From the NCBI GenBank assembly GCA_017620875.1, contig JAGAUH010000073.1, positions 1-7,261 of the forward strand: a stretch of DNA of 7,261 nucleotides, given 5' to 3'. Origin of the DNA: Clostridia bacterium (GTDB taxonomy: Bacteria; Bacillota; Clostridia; Christensenellales; Borkfalkiaceae). The notes beneath the pieces were generated by a model. It worked only from the letters and a program-made list of their open reading frames with translations. It searched no databases and was not told the origin of the DNA. Positions within the stretch are counted from its first letter, which is position 1. Each line of letters begins with the position of its first letter. Of this stretch, positions 1 to 7,221 are shown piece by piece. The position numbers and the translations under genes are program-made.

Positions 1-2
1 AA

Positions 3-944
3 CACGCTCATAGAGATAAAAAGTGGGCGGATGGACAAGTGTGCGAATATAAAAAAGTAAAACTAAATAGTAAAAAAGTTTTTGTAAAATTTACTAAAGG
101 GGATATTATTCCGCTTTTAAAAGCTGAAAAGTTTGACGTTGTAATACTAGGGCACTATTTATCTTTTACCGCCAAAGACGCTATAAAATATTGCAAAAAA
201 CACGGTGTTAAAATTGGTGTCTCGGCAGACGGAGCAATAGTTAAAAAAGAGAAAAAACTAATATCCTTTGTAAAAACTTTTCTTCTTAAAAAAATGGATT
301 TTGCCTTATCGCCAAGCAAACAAACCGACGAGTATTTTATAAAATATAAAATAGACAAGCAAAAAATTTTTAGATATAATTTTACTTCGCTTTTACAAGA
401 CGATATTTTAGATTTTATAAAAAGGCAAAATAAAAAACAAGTAACAGTTTTAACAATTGGGCAATTTATTTACCGTAAGGGGTTCGACGTGTTAATAAAG
501 GCGGCTAACCAAATTAACGGGAAAATACAAATTTGCGGAGCAGAGCCAACGCAAGAGTATTTAGATTTAGTTAAAGAGCAAAAGGCTACAAACGTAGAGT
601 TTTTGGGCTTTAAAACTAAGCAAGAATTAAAAGAAGTTTACTTAAATTGCGATATTTTCGTTTTGCCTACTAGAGAAGATATTTGGGGGCTAGTTATAAA
701 CGAAGCCATGAATTATAGTTTGCCAATTATTACAACTTCCGCTTGCGTTGCGGGGGTAGAACTGCTAGACGGCAATTGTATTATAGAGGCAAATAGTTGT
801 GATATGCTAGTAAACGCTATAAACGATTTAGTTGTAAACCACGAAAAAAGGTTGCTTTTAGGCAAACGAAACAATCAAAAAATAAAAACGCACACCATAG
901 AAAATATGGCAAGTAGAACGATAGAAATTTTAAATAATTTATAG
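3..944 (+). CDS. GT4-family glycosyltransferase, 5' end missing
   Basis: Retaining GT-B glycosyltransferase that would transfer a sugar from a nucleotide donor to a lipid-linked oligosaccharide at the cytoplasmic membrane. The frame is open back to the window edge and reads sensibly there (HAHRDKKWADGQ), matching the R-D-x-x-W element this subfamily carries in its N-terminal domain. I therefore treat the gene as 5'-truncated; the GTG at 39 has no Shine-Dalgarno and lies inside that domain. Numbering from the GTG codon: an SADG segment near 62-65, SPSKQTDEYF at 91-100, the start of the C-terminal Rossmann domain GQFIYRKGFD at 141-150, and the donor-binding block TREDIWGLVINEA at 211-223. In that block D214 and E222 occupy the EX7E positions, so Asp replaces the usual first Glu. 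About 313 residues are visible against a family length of roughly 350-400, so a modest N-terminal piece is missing. It ends with TAG, 8 bases before the LicD gene. Donor and acceptor cannot be read from the sequence. Confidence 0.93.
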   Translation, partial: HAHRDKKWADGQVCEYKKVKLNSKKVFVKFTKGDIIPLLKAEKFDVVILGHYLSFTAKDAIKYCKKHGVKIGVSADGAIVKKEKKLISFVKTFLLKKMDFALSPSKQTDEYFIKYKIDKQKIFRYNFTSLLQDDILDFIKRQNKKQVTVLTIGQFIYRKGFDVLIKAANQINGKIQICGAEPTQEYLDLVKEQKATNVEFLGFKTKQELKEVYLNCDIFVLPTREDIWGLVINEAMNYSLPIITTSACVAGVELLDGNCIIEANSCDMLVNAINDLVVNHEKRLLLGKRNNQKIKTHTIENMASRTIEILNNL

Positions 945-952
945 GTCGAATT

Positions 953-1825
953 ATGGAAGAAAAAGAAACTTTACCTCTACCAAAAGCAACGGGTATGCTA
1001 AGAGAACTCCAACTAGCAAACCTAAACATGATGAAAAAGTTTGATAAGGTTGCAAGAGAAAACGATATAAAATATACGCTAGGGGCAGGTAGCGCGATAG
1101 GTGCAATTGTGCACAAAGGCTTTATCCCTTGGGACGACGATATAGATATTTTAATGGATAGAGAAAATTTTGACAAATTAAAAGCGTTGGCGAGTAAAAT
1201 ACTACCTAAAGAGTTAGAGTATAAAGATTATTTTGTAGACCAAAGTTGCAACGTTTTAATTGGTAAAATAATAGACAATTCTACCACTATGATAACGGTA
1301 GACCAATACGGCAGGGAAACTATAAGTGGCGTTGCAATAGACGTTTCGGTTTTCGATAGTGTTCCAAACGGAAAAATAGCAAAAAAATTGCAATGGTTAA
1401 AAAGTATAAAGGCGCTTATTTTAGCCAATAAACTAAGTCCGCAAAACCACGGTAAACTTGTAAAATTATATGGTAATTTTGTTTTAAAGTTTACAAAAAA
1501 CAAACTAAAAACCATTACTAAACTTACAAATAAAATAAAAAAATACAATAAAAATAATTGTACTCACGTGGCGGAAATGTTGTATCTTGGCGGAAACAGA
1601 ATTTATTTCGAAAATAAAATGTTCGAAGATTTTATAGACGTAGAGTTCGAAGACGCTAAATTTATGATAACCGCTCATTACGACTACTATTTAAGAAAAA
1701 GATATAATAGAGATTATACAATTTTGCCACCAAAAGATAAAAGAATTGCTTGGCACAATTGTAAATATTTAGACGTAAACAAAGGATTTAGAGATTATTT
1801 AAAGGAAAAGGAAAATGAAATATAG
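953..1825 (+). CDS. LicD-family phosphotransferase
   Basis: Member of the LicD family (nucleotidyltransferase fold, related to eukaryotic fukutin and FKRP), which moves a phospho-group such as phosphocholine or ribitol phosphate from a CDP donor onto a cell-surface glycan. The 290-residue protein has the family hallmarks: LRELQL at 16-21; the glycine-rich GAGSAIGAIVHKGFIPW at 44-60, followed directly by the metal-binding D-D-D-I-D at 61-65; GVAIDVSVFDSVPNG at 126-140; and the C-terminal LPPKDKRIAWHN near 258-269. The length is normal for a one-domain LicD. The ATG is preceded only by a weak AGG at 943-945, which overlaps the stop of the GT4 gene, but it gives a family-typical N-terminus. The last 11 bases overlap the next GT2 gene. 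No licA, licB or licC homologue (choline kinase, transporter, cytidylyltransferase) lies in the window, so the transferred group is unknown. The family call is firm and the substrate open. Confidence 0.93.
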   Translation: MEEKETLPLPKATGMLRELQLANLNMMKKFDKVARENDIKYTLGAGSAIGAIVHKGFIPWDDDIDILMDRENFDKLKALASKILPKELEYKDYFVDQSCNVLIGKIIDNSTTMITVDQYGRETISGVAIDVSVFDSVPNGKIAKKLQWLKSIKALILANKLSPQNHGKLVKLYGNFVLKFTKNKLKTITKLTNKIKKYNKNNCTHVAEMLYLGGNRIYFENKMFEDFIDVEFEDAKFMITAHYDYYLRKRYNRDYTILPPKDKRIAWHNCKYLDVNKGFRDYLKEKENEI

Positions 1826-2837
1826 TTTAATCGTGCCACTATATAATAGGCAGGACACAATTAAAAACTGTATAGAAAGTTTATTGGTGCAAGAAGAAAC
1901 CGACTACGAAATTATTATCGTAGACGACGGCTCTACCGACAATAGCGGAATTCTTGCCGACGAATACGCTTTAAAATATCCTTTTATAAAAGTAATCCAC
2001 AAAGAAAACGGCGGACTATCTTCCGCAAGAAACGTTGGTTTAGAAGTTGCTTGTGGGGAGTACGTTTTATTCCCGGACTCTGATGATGAATATAAACCAA
2101 ATTTGCTTACTTATTTAAACAAGTATTACGGCTATGATTTAATTTGTTTTGGGCACGATATCGAATATCAATCTAAAATAGTAGAAAAAAGTATTGTAGA
2201 AAACAATTTAACCACTAAAGACGTAGATATTAAAGAAATTTTATATTTAATAGAAAACGCAGGGGCTTTTAACGTCGCTTGGAACAAGGCGTATAAAAGA
2301 CAATTAATTTCGGATTTAAAGTTTTTAGACTTAATGCCTGCAGAAGACTTAATTTTTAATTGTGCTTATTATTTAAAATGTAGTAGTGTTACGATATTAA
2401 AAGATAGACTATATCGTTATATGCGTAAAGAAGACGTGTCTTTAGCCACCAAATATAATAAAAATTTATTAGAGATTGTAGAAAAAGCAAATTTAGAAAG
2501 AGAGAAATTGTATTTAAAATTAGGCGACTTAGATGAAAGATTTAACGTATTATACGCTAAAAAACACGTGGGCTATATTTTTTCCGTTGTGCCAAATATT
2601 TATAGAAAAGGTAACGGACTTTCTTTTAAGCAAAAATATAATCAAATAAAACAAATAGTAAAAGATAAAGACCTTAAAAAATATTTAAAACAAGGTAGTC
2701 TCAGCGGCTTTAATGGTAAAACTTTTAGTTTACTAGTAAAACTAAACAACGGGGTAATAGCCCATACAACTTATAGTTGTTTGTTTTTTATAAGAAATAA
2801 CTTTAGTAAATTATATAAAAAATTAAGGAGGAATTAA
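1815..2837 (+). CDS. GT2-family glycosyltransferase (first of five)
   Basis: Inverting GT-A glycosyltransferase, probably adding one sugar to the lipid-linked repeat unit on the cytoplasmic side. The N-terminal domain has the canonical start SLIVPLYNRQ (4-13), the nucleotide-binding VDDGSTDNS at 36-44, HKENGGLSSARN at 62-73, and the DXD-type metal-binding PDSDD at 87-91. The candidate catalytic acidic pair is AED at 176-178, after AWNKAYKR at 155-162. The rest, to residue 340, is helical and basic (ending KKLRRN), with no clear membrane segment, suggesting peripheral attachment. The start is set by AAAGGAAAAGG at 1801-1811, a few bases upstream, inside the LicD gene, which it overlaps by 11 bases. 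It ends with TAA inside the spacer that serves the polymerase gene. It is less like the other four GT2 genes than genes 5 and 6, or 7 and 8, are like each other, and it lacks the C-terminal module of genes 5 and 6. Sugar specificity is unknown. Confidence 0.95.
   Translation: MKYSLIVPLYNRQDTIKNCIESLLVQEETDYEIIIVDDGSTDNSGILADEYALKYPFIKVIHKENGGLSSARNVGLEVACGEYVLFPDSDDEYKPNLLTYLNKYYGYDLICFGHDIEYQSKIVEKSIVENNLTTKDVDIKEILYLIENAGAFNVAWNKAYKRQLISDLKFLDLMPAEDLIFNCAYYLKCSSVTILKDRLYRYMRKEDVSLATKYNKNLLEIVEKANLEREKLYLKLGDLDERFNVLYAKKHVGYIFSVVPNIYRKGNGLSFKQKYNQIKQIVKDKDLKKYLKQGSLSGFNGKTFSLLVKLNNGVIAHTTYSCLFFIRNNFSKLYKKLRRN
2825..2831 (+). promoter_or_regulatory. Strong Shine-Dalgarno of the Wzy-like gene
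   Basis: AAGGAGG, fully complementary to the anti-Shine-Dalgarno of 16S rRNA, stands 8 bases before the ATG at 2840 and overlaps the last codons of the preceding GT2. It is the best ribosome binding site in the window and fixes the start of the polymerase gene. Confidence 0.85.
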
Positions 2838-2839
2838 TA

Positions 2840-4090
2840 ATGTACGATAGGTATTATAAACAAAAAGACGCGTATTATTTTGTGCTTATTGGGCTAATTA
2901 TAATTTCTTCTATTTGCTCAATTTCAATTCAAGTCGTAGAGATTTCTCAAAATGTAAGAAACATGTTAAACTACCTACCTTGGATTATAACTATTGTTTA
3001 TATGGTTATATATTTAAATTACACCAATATTGTACATTTTAAAATGATGTTGCTACTTTTACTTCCTTTAGGTTTGGTACTTTTAGGAAGGGTTATGGGT
3101 GTATCGTACGACGATTCTTTAACTCGTGCTTTAATTTTGGTTTCAATCGTTTTTGGAATAGGAATTCTTTTAGGCGAATATTTAGAGCAAAAACATTTTG
3201 ATATTATTTTAAAAGGAATAGTAGTTGCTACGCTACTTGTTGGATTGTATACCTATTTCGTTCTTTTGGGTGGCGCAGGTTTATACGAGTCTCAAGTTGG
3301 AATATATAATAAAAATGCGTTAGGATTAATATTTGCCGTTCCAGTAGTAATTATGCTTTTTAATAATAACGTTTTTTATAAATTAAAATTTATTTTTATT
3401 CCGTTTTTAGTAATGTTGGTTATTCTATGTGCAAGCCGTACTAGTATGGTGTGTTGTTTGGTTGCTATTATTGCAAGGATATTTATCGGTAACCGAAATT
3501 GGAAAGAAAAGAGTTTTTATACCTTAGTTATTAGTGGTGTAATTATCTTTTTATTTACTAACGAAGCGTTTTACGATAGGGTTATAACGGAAATCTTTTT
3601 TAAGGGGCACGAAGAAGTGACGGAAGAAGACTATTATGTCGTAACTTCCGGAAGAAGCGAAGTGATAAAATGGTTTCCTACTTATTTTAAACAAAATTGG
3701 TTTATAGGTGGTGGTGGCTACGCGTTTGAAAACTTTTATTTAGACACCTTATGTAAAATGGGAATAGTAGGCGCAATACCAATTTTTATGTTTATTTTTT
3801 CACCCATTTACTATTATTTTAAAGATAGAAAAGATAAAAACACTTTTGAAACAAGAAATATGCTTTTAGCGCTATGTTTACTTATGTGCATAAATGGGCT
3901 TGGAGAAGAGATGACTCCGCTTGGACCGGGAGTTAAATGTTTTGTTTTATGGCTTTCTTTTGGGTATTTTATAGGTATGAGAAATAAAAATAAAGAACTA
4001 GCATTGTACTCTCAAGAAGACGACGAAAGTCAAGGAGTAGAAACTAGCGAGGTGGTAGATGAAACTGTCAGTGATAATACCGGTATATAA
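2840..4090 (+). CDS. Wzy-like O-antigen/capsule polymerase or ligase, integral membrane
   Basis: Multi-spanning membrane protein of the O-antigen polymerase/ligase superfamily (Wzy_C type). Such proteins join lipid-linked repeat units, or ligate the chain to its anchor, on the outer face of the cytoplasmic membrane. The 416 residues contain about 10-11 hydrophobic segments, near 13-31, 44-60, 69-83, 96-112, 123-143, 158-174, 183-198, 201-216, 226-240, 306-327, 341-356 and 365-380 (some may merge). Family-typical motifs are NKNALG at 157-162, ASRTSM at 198-203, TSGRSEVIKWFP at 269-280, and FENFYLDTLCKMGIVG at 296-311. The last two frame a polar loop (about 241-305) that should be extracytoplasmic and catalytic. 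A cytoplasmic acidic tail follows (about 390-416, rich in D, E, S, T). Its last 10 codons are read through the start of the next GT2 gene, a 32-base overlap. In a cluster full of glycosyltransferases, Wzy-type polymerase is likelier than ligase, but sequence alone does not settle this. Confidence 0.9.
   Translation: MYDRYYKQKDAYYFVLIGLIIISSICSISIQVVEISQNVRNMLNYLPWIITIVYMVIYLNYTNIVHFKMMLLLLLPLGLVLLGRVMGVSYDDSLTRALILVSIVFGIGILLGEYLEQKHFDIILKGIVVATLLVGLYTYFVLLGGAGLYESQVGIYNKNALGLIFAVPVVIMLFNNNVFYKLKFIFIPFLVMLVILCASRTSMVCCLVAIIARIFIGNRNWKEKSFYTLVISGVIIFLFTNEAFYDRVITEIFFKGHEEVTEEDYYVVTSGRSEVIKWFPTYFKQNWFIGGGGYAFENFYLDTLCKMGIVGAIPIFMFIFSPIYYYFKDRKDKNTFETRNMLLALCLLMCINGLGEEMTPLGPGVKCFVLWLSFGYFIGMRNKNKELALYSQEDDESQGVETSEVVDETVSDNTGI
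4049..4055 (+). promoter_or_regulatory. Shine-Dalgarno inside the Wzy-like gene that sets the next start
   Basis: GAGGTGG lies within the polymerase reading frame just before the ATG at 4059; its GAGG part is 6 bases from the start. Together with the canonical GT2 N-terminus (KLSVIIPVYN) that follows, it supports the long 32-base overlap as genuine rather than a wrong start choice. Confidence 0.65.
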
Positions 4091-5030
4091 CGTAGAAAAA
4101 TACGTAAAAAGGGCAGTTGAGTCTATAATTAAACAAAACTTTACCGATTTAGAAATATTACTAGTAAACGACGGCTCCACAGATAATACTTTACAAGAGA
4201 TAAATTTGATTACAGAGAAATATAAAAACGTAAAAGTGTTTACTCAAGAAAATCAAGGGGTTTCTTCCGCAAGAAATTTGGGAATTAAAAAGGCGCAAGG
4301 CGAGTATATTTGTTTTTTAGATGCCGACGATTACTTAGAAAACGGAGTTTTAAATAAATTTTATAGTTTGTGTAAAGAGAACGATTTAGACGTAATAAGG
4401 GGCGCTTATAAAATTTATAGCGAAGAAAAAAATGATTTTTTATCTCACAATCCACCAACTTTTCCATATTTAAATAAAGTTTTATCCGGCACGGAATTTT
4501 TAGATTATTCTATGAAATATCATTTTAACGAAGTAGTTCCTTGGTTAGGGTTGTTTAAAAGGCAATATATTTTAGATAACGAACTGTTTTTTCCAAATGG
4601 TATCTCTTACGAAGAAGATCAACTTACGTTTTTAAAAGCAATGCTAAGCGGTGGCAAGTTTATGCAAGTGCAAGATTATTTTATAACTTACGTTTACAGA
4701 AAGTCTTCTTGCACGAAAAATTTAGATTTTAAAAAGGCAGAAGACGTTGCGTATATCGTACAAGAAGAAAAAAGATATATTAACTCCTTAAATATATGCA
4801 AAAAAACGTATAAAAGCGCTTTAAAATATATTAGCAGTAGTTTTTATCAATTAACTAGTATTTATGGTAGAGTAGATAAATCTTTAAGAAAAAAGTGCGT
4901 AAAGTTAGTGCCTTTTAGTGTAAGGGTAAAACTAACGTTCAACCCGTATAATAGTTATCATTTTAAAAAGATTTTTTTATTTAATTTTTGTAGAATTATT
5001 TTAGATTTTTATTACAATAGGAATATTTAA
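4059..5030 (+). CDS. GT2-family glycosyltransferase (second), paralogue of the next gene
   Basis: GT-A inverting glycosyltransferase of 323 residues. Domain landmarks: LSVIIPVYNVEKY at 3-15, VNDGSTDNT at 36-44, TQENQGVSSARN at 62-73, the DXD element LDADD at 87-91, LGLFKRQYI at 163-171, and the acidic YEEDQLT at 184-190, where E186/D187 are candidate catalytic or acceptor-binding residues. The C-terminal part (about 269-315) aligns without gaps to the next gene, sharing RxDKxxRKK, KLxP, NPYxS and KKIFxF. The pair is thus homologous over its full length and not just in the catalytic domain. The start is supported by an internal Shine-Dalgarno at 4049-4055; the gene begins 32 bases before the polymerase gene ends and is probably translationally coupled to it. 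It ends with TAA, two bases before the next ATG. The sugar it transfers is unknown. Confidence 0.95.
   Translation: MKLSVIIPVYNVEKYVKRAVESIIKQNFTDLEILLVNDGSTDNTLQEINLITEKYKNVKVFTQENQGVSSARNLGIKKAQGEYICFLDADDYLENGVLNKFYSLCKENDLDVIRGAYKIYSEEKNDFLSHNPPTFPYLNKVLSGTEFLDYSMKYHFNEVVPWLGLFKRQYILDNELFFPNGISYEEDQLTFLKAMLSGGKFMQVQDYFITYVYRKSSCTKNLDFKKAEDVAYIVQEEKRYINSLNICKKTYKSALKYISSSFYQLTSIYGRVDKSLRKKCVKLVPFSVRVKLTFNPYNSYHFKKIFLFNFCRIILDFYYNRNI
4086..4102 (+). repeat. 17-base identical word in GT2 5' ends, copy 1
   Basis: TATAACGTAGAAAAATA encodes the Y-N-V-E-K-Y core of the GT2 N-terminus and occurs identically in genes 5, 6 and 8. Copy 1 also spans the stop codon of the polymerase gene, which is read in another frame. 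Confidence 0.8.
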
Positions 5031-5032
5031 TT

Positions 5033-6043
5033 ATGTGTAAAATTTCGGCAATACTACCGGCGTATAACGTAGAAAAATATTTAGAAGAATGTGTAAATAG
5101 TATTCTTTCTCAAAACGTAGAGTGCGAAATAATAATAATAAACGACGGTTCTACCGATAATACCTTATCGGTGGCAAATTCTCTTGCAGAAAAACATAAG
5201 AATATAGTCGTTTTAACGCAAGAAAATAGCGGGCAAAGCGTTGCTAGAAATAGGGGGATAAAAATTGCTAAAGGCGAGTATTTGTTACTTTTAGATAGCG
5301 ACGATTATTTAATAGAAAATACTTTAGAAAACGTTTATAACCTAGCAAAACAAAACCAACTAGATTATATAAGGACAGGATATAAAACTTTTCTAAATGG
5401 TTCTAATAAAGTTGTTGTTCAAAGTATGCCAAACGGTAAAGATAAAAACGTTGTTATAACCGCAACAGAGTTTGTTAATCAGTTTGTAGGTAATGGTTAC
5501 AATGTTGTAATGTCAACCGGATTATATAAATTAGACTACGTAAAAAAATATAGCATATATTACGAAGAAGGAATTCAGTACGAAGACAACACTTATGCTA
5601 TAAAAATGTACACCTCTAATTTAATCGCAAAAGTAATGCAAACGGATATTTATATGGTTATGGTAAGACTGCACGAAAATACAACAACTTCCTCAAAACC
5701 AAAACTAAAAAAGATAACGGATATTTTAAAAAACGTAGAATTAATGAATGATTATATATCTTCTTTACCACAAGATATTAAATTAACTGCTCAAAAAACC
5801 GTATCATCTTTAGTTTTTACTATGACTGCAGTATATTTTAGGTTAGATAAAAAAGATAGAAAAAAGGCAAATAAATTAATACCAAAACAGATTTTAAAAG
5901 ACTCAATAAAAAACCCGTACGATTCTTTTCAAAAGAAAAAGATATTTGCTTTTACCTATTTTAGACCACTACTTTCTTTATACAATATAACGTTAAGAAA
6001 TATAATGCAAAAAATAAGGGCAAAAAGGAGACAAAATGGATAA
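5033..6043 (+). CDS. GT2-family glycosyltransferase (third), paralogue of the previous gene
   Basis: GT-A inverting glycosyltransferase of 336 residues. Landmarks: ISAILPAYNVEKYL at 4-17, INDGSTDNT at 36-44, TQENSGQSVARNRG at 62-75, the DXD element LDSDD at 87-91, STGLYKLDYV at 161-170, and the acidic YEDNTY at 183-188. The C-terminal region carries the module shared with gene 5 (RLDKKDRKK at 270-278, KLIP at 281-284, NPYDS at 294-298, KKIFAF at 302-307), followed by about 20 extra residues ending in a strongly basic tail (KIRAKRRQNG) suited to contact with anionic membrane lipid. The start has AGGA at 5019-5022, 10 bases upstream, across the previous stop. The last 8 bases overlap gene 7. 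A tandem duplication followed by divergence is the simplest origin for genes 5 and 6; they would then add sugars at different positions of the repeat unit (inference). Confidence 0.95.
   Translation: MCKISAILPAYNVEKYLEECVNSILSQNVECEIIIINDGSTDNTLSVANSLAEKHKNIVVLTQENSGQSVARNRGIKIAKGEYLLLLDSDDYLIENTLENVYNLAKQNQLDYIRTGYKTFLNGSNKVVVQSMPNGKDKNVVITATEFVNQFVGNGYNVVMSTGLYKLDYVKKYSIYYEEGIQYEDNTYAIKMYTSNLIAKVMQTDIYMVMVRLHENTTTSSKPKLKKITDILKNVELMNDYISSLPQDIKLTAQKTVSSLVFTMTAVYFRLDKKDRKKANKLIPKQILKDSIKNPYDSFQKKKIFAFTYFRPLLSLYNITLRNIMQKIRAKRRQNG
5063..5079 (+). repeat. 17-base identical word in GT2 5' ends, copy 2
   Basis: Same word as at 4086-4102, in gene 6. The match to the gene 8 copy continues four bases further (TTTA). 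Confidence 0.8.
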
Positions 6044-6271
6044 AATATCCGTAATAGTTCCGGTATATAAAGTAGAACAATATTTAAACGACTGCGTTAA
6101 TAGTATCGTTAATCAAACTTATACAAATTTAGAAATAATACTCGTTGACGATGGTTCACCGGATAATTGTCCAAAAATGTGTGACGATTGGGCAAAAAAA
6201 GATAGCAGAATAAAGGTTGTTCATAAAGAGAACGGGGGGTTAAGCGATGCTAGAAACGCAGGGCTTAACGT
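6036..6271 (+). repeat. Diverged direct repeat, copy 1 (5' part of GT2 gene 7)
   Basis: The first 79 codons of gene 7 are repeated at 6983-7221. Identity is uneven. One stretch (6111-6155 against 7061-7105) differs at a single base in 45, and another (6249-6271 against 7199-7221) is identical over 23 bases. Between them synonymous changes are frequent, for example Ser TCA against AGC. Confidence 0.85.
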
Positions 6272-6998
6272 TGTAACCGGAGATTATTTTGTGTTTGTGG
6301 ACAGCGATGATTTTGTTCACGTAGATTATATAAAAAATTTAAAAAACGGAATAGATAAATTTGATGCAGACTTGGCTTTGTCTTCTCACGTAAGATTTAT
6401 TGACGTTATTTCAGAGTATAATAATGAAATTGATTATACTTATCACGATAGATACGAGGCGTTTAAAAGGCTTGTTAATTGGCATAAGGATTACGTTGTT
6501 GCTTGGGGCAAATTGTATAAAACGTCGGTTTATGGGGATTTAAGATTTATAAAAGGTAAAATTAACGAAGATGAGTTTTACATAAATAACGTGTATATGC
6601 TTTCAAAAAGAATTGCCTATATAAATGCTCAAACTTATTTTTATAGAGTAAATCCAAATAGTATTATGGAGAGTAATTATTCTTCTAAAAGAATCAATGC
6701 GATAGAAGCGTTAGAGTATAGAGATGACGTTTTAACAGGCTTGGGCTATACGGAATTTTTGGATAATAATAGAAGGTCTTTATTATTTTTAATAATTTGT
6801 ACCTATTACGAGGCAAAAGGAGCGGGGTACAAACAAGATGCAAAATTTTTAAGAGAAATTTATAAAAAATGGTACAAAGTAGATAAAAATGCTTTTCCAA
6901 AAAATGACAAAATAAGATTTTGGTTATTTAGATACTTGCCACCAATATATAAGTTATTATATGAGTTAAATAGGAAAATAAAATGCAAGAAAAAATAA
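6036..6998 (+). CDS. GT2-family glycosyltransferase (fourth)
   Basis: GT-A inverting glycosyltransferase of 320 residues, from a different GT2 branch than genes 5 and 6. It has KISVIVPVYKVEQYL at 3-17, VDDGSPDNCPKMCDDWAKKD at 37-56 (the SPDNCPxxCDxWAxxD signature of many capsule GT2 enzymes), HKENGGLSDARNAGLNV at 63-79, and the DXD element VDSDD at 88-92. WGKLYKTSVY lies at 157-166, the catalytic-site acidic cluster INEDEFY at 176-182, and YRVNPNSIM at 203-211, equivalent to the YRxRxxSIM element of this branch. The C-terminus is basic (RKIKCKKK). The start has AAAGGAG at 6024-6030, 5 bases upstream, inside the preceding gene. The stop overlaps the next gene by 16 bases. All catalytic elements are intact, so it should be active. 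Its first 79 codons are closely matched by the fragment that follows. Confidence 0.95.
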   Translation: MDKISVIVPVYKVEQYLNDCVNSIVNQTYTNLEIILVDDGSPDNCPKMCDDWAKKDSRIKVVHKENGGLSDARNAGLNVVTGDYFVFVDSDDFVHVDYIKNLKNGIDKFDADLALSSHVRFIDVISEYNNEIDYTYHDRYEAFKRLVNWHKDYVVAWGKLYKTSVYGDLRFIKGKINEDEFYINNVYMLSKRIAYINAQTYFYRVNPNSIMESNYSSKRINAIEALEYRDDVLTGLGYTEFLDNNRRSLLFLIICTYYEAKGAGYKQDAKFLREIYKKWYKVDKNAFPKNDKIRFWLFRYLPPIYKLLYELNRKIKCKKK

Positions 6999-7221
6999 GT
7001 GTTATAGTTCCAATATATAACGTAGAAAAATATTTAAATAGATGCGTTAATTCTATAATAAATCAAACTTATACAAATTTAGAAATAATTCTCGTTGACG
7101 ATGGTAGCCCAGATAATTGCCCAAACTTGTGTGACGCGTGGGCTAAAAAAGATAGTAGAATAAAAGTTATCCATAAAGAAAACGGTGGATTAAGCGACGC
7201 TAGAAACGCAGGGCTTAACGT
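6983..7221 (+). repeat. Diverged direct repeat, copy 2 (5' part of GT2 gene 8)
   Basis: Second copy of the block at 6036-6271, about 0.95 kb downstream in the same orientation. It ends precisely with the 23-base identical stretch 7199-7221, after which the two copies share nothing recognisable. Confidence 0.85.

Noticed and set aside
155..358. Minus-strand open frame of 67 codons inside the GT4 gene
   Set aside because: It lies wholly opposite a well-supported glycosyltransferase, has no family resemblance and no ribosome site. The same applies to the minus-strand frames at 1228-1548, 3998-4180, 4285-4467 and 6694-6900.
817..1176. Minus-strand open frame of 119 codons across the GT4/LicD junction
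   Set aside because: It is antisense to the GT4 end and the LicD active-site region, both clearly coding on the + strand. Its low-complexity hydrophobic and serine-rich translation is typical of a shadow frame in AT-rich DNA.
6194..6200. Runs of seven A (here and at 1381-1387) as possible phase-variation tracts
   Set aside because: Runs of this length are expected by chance in lysine-rich genes of AT-rich DNA, and they lie in intact frames.
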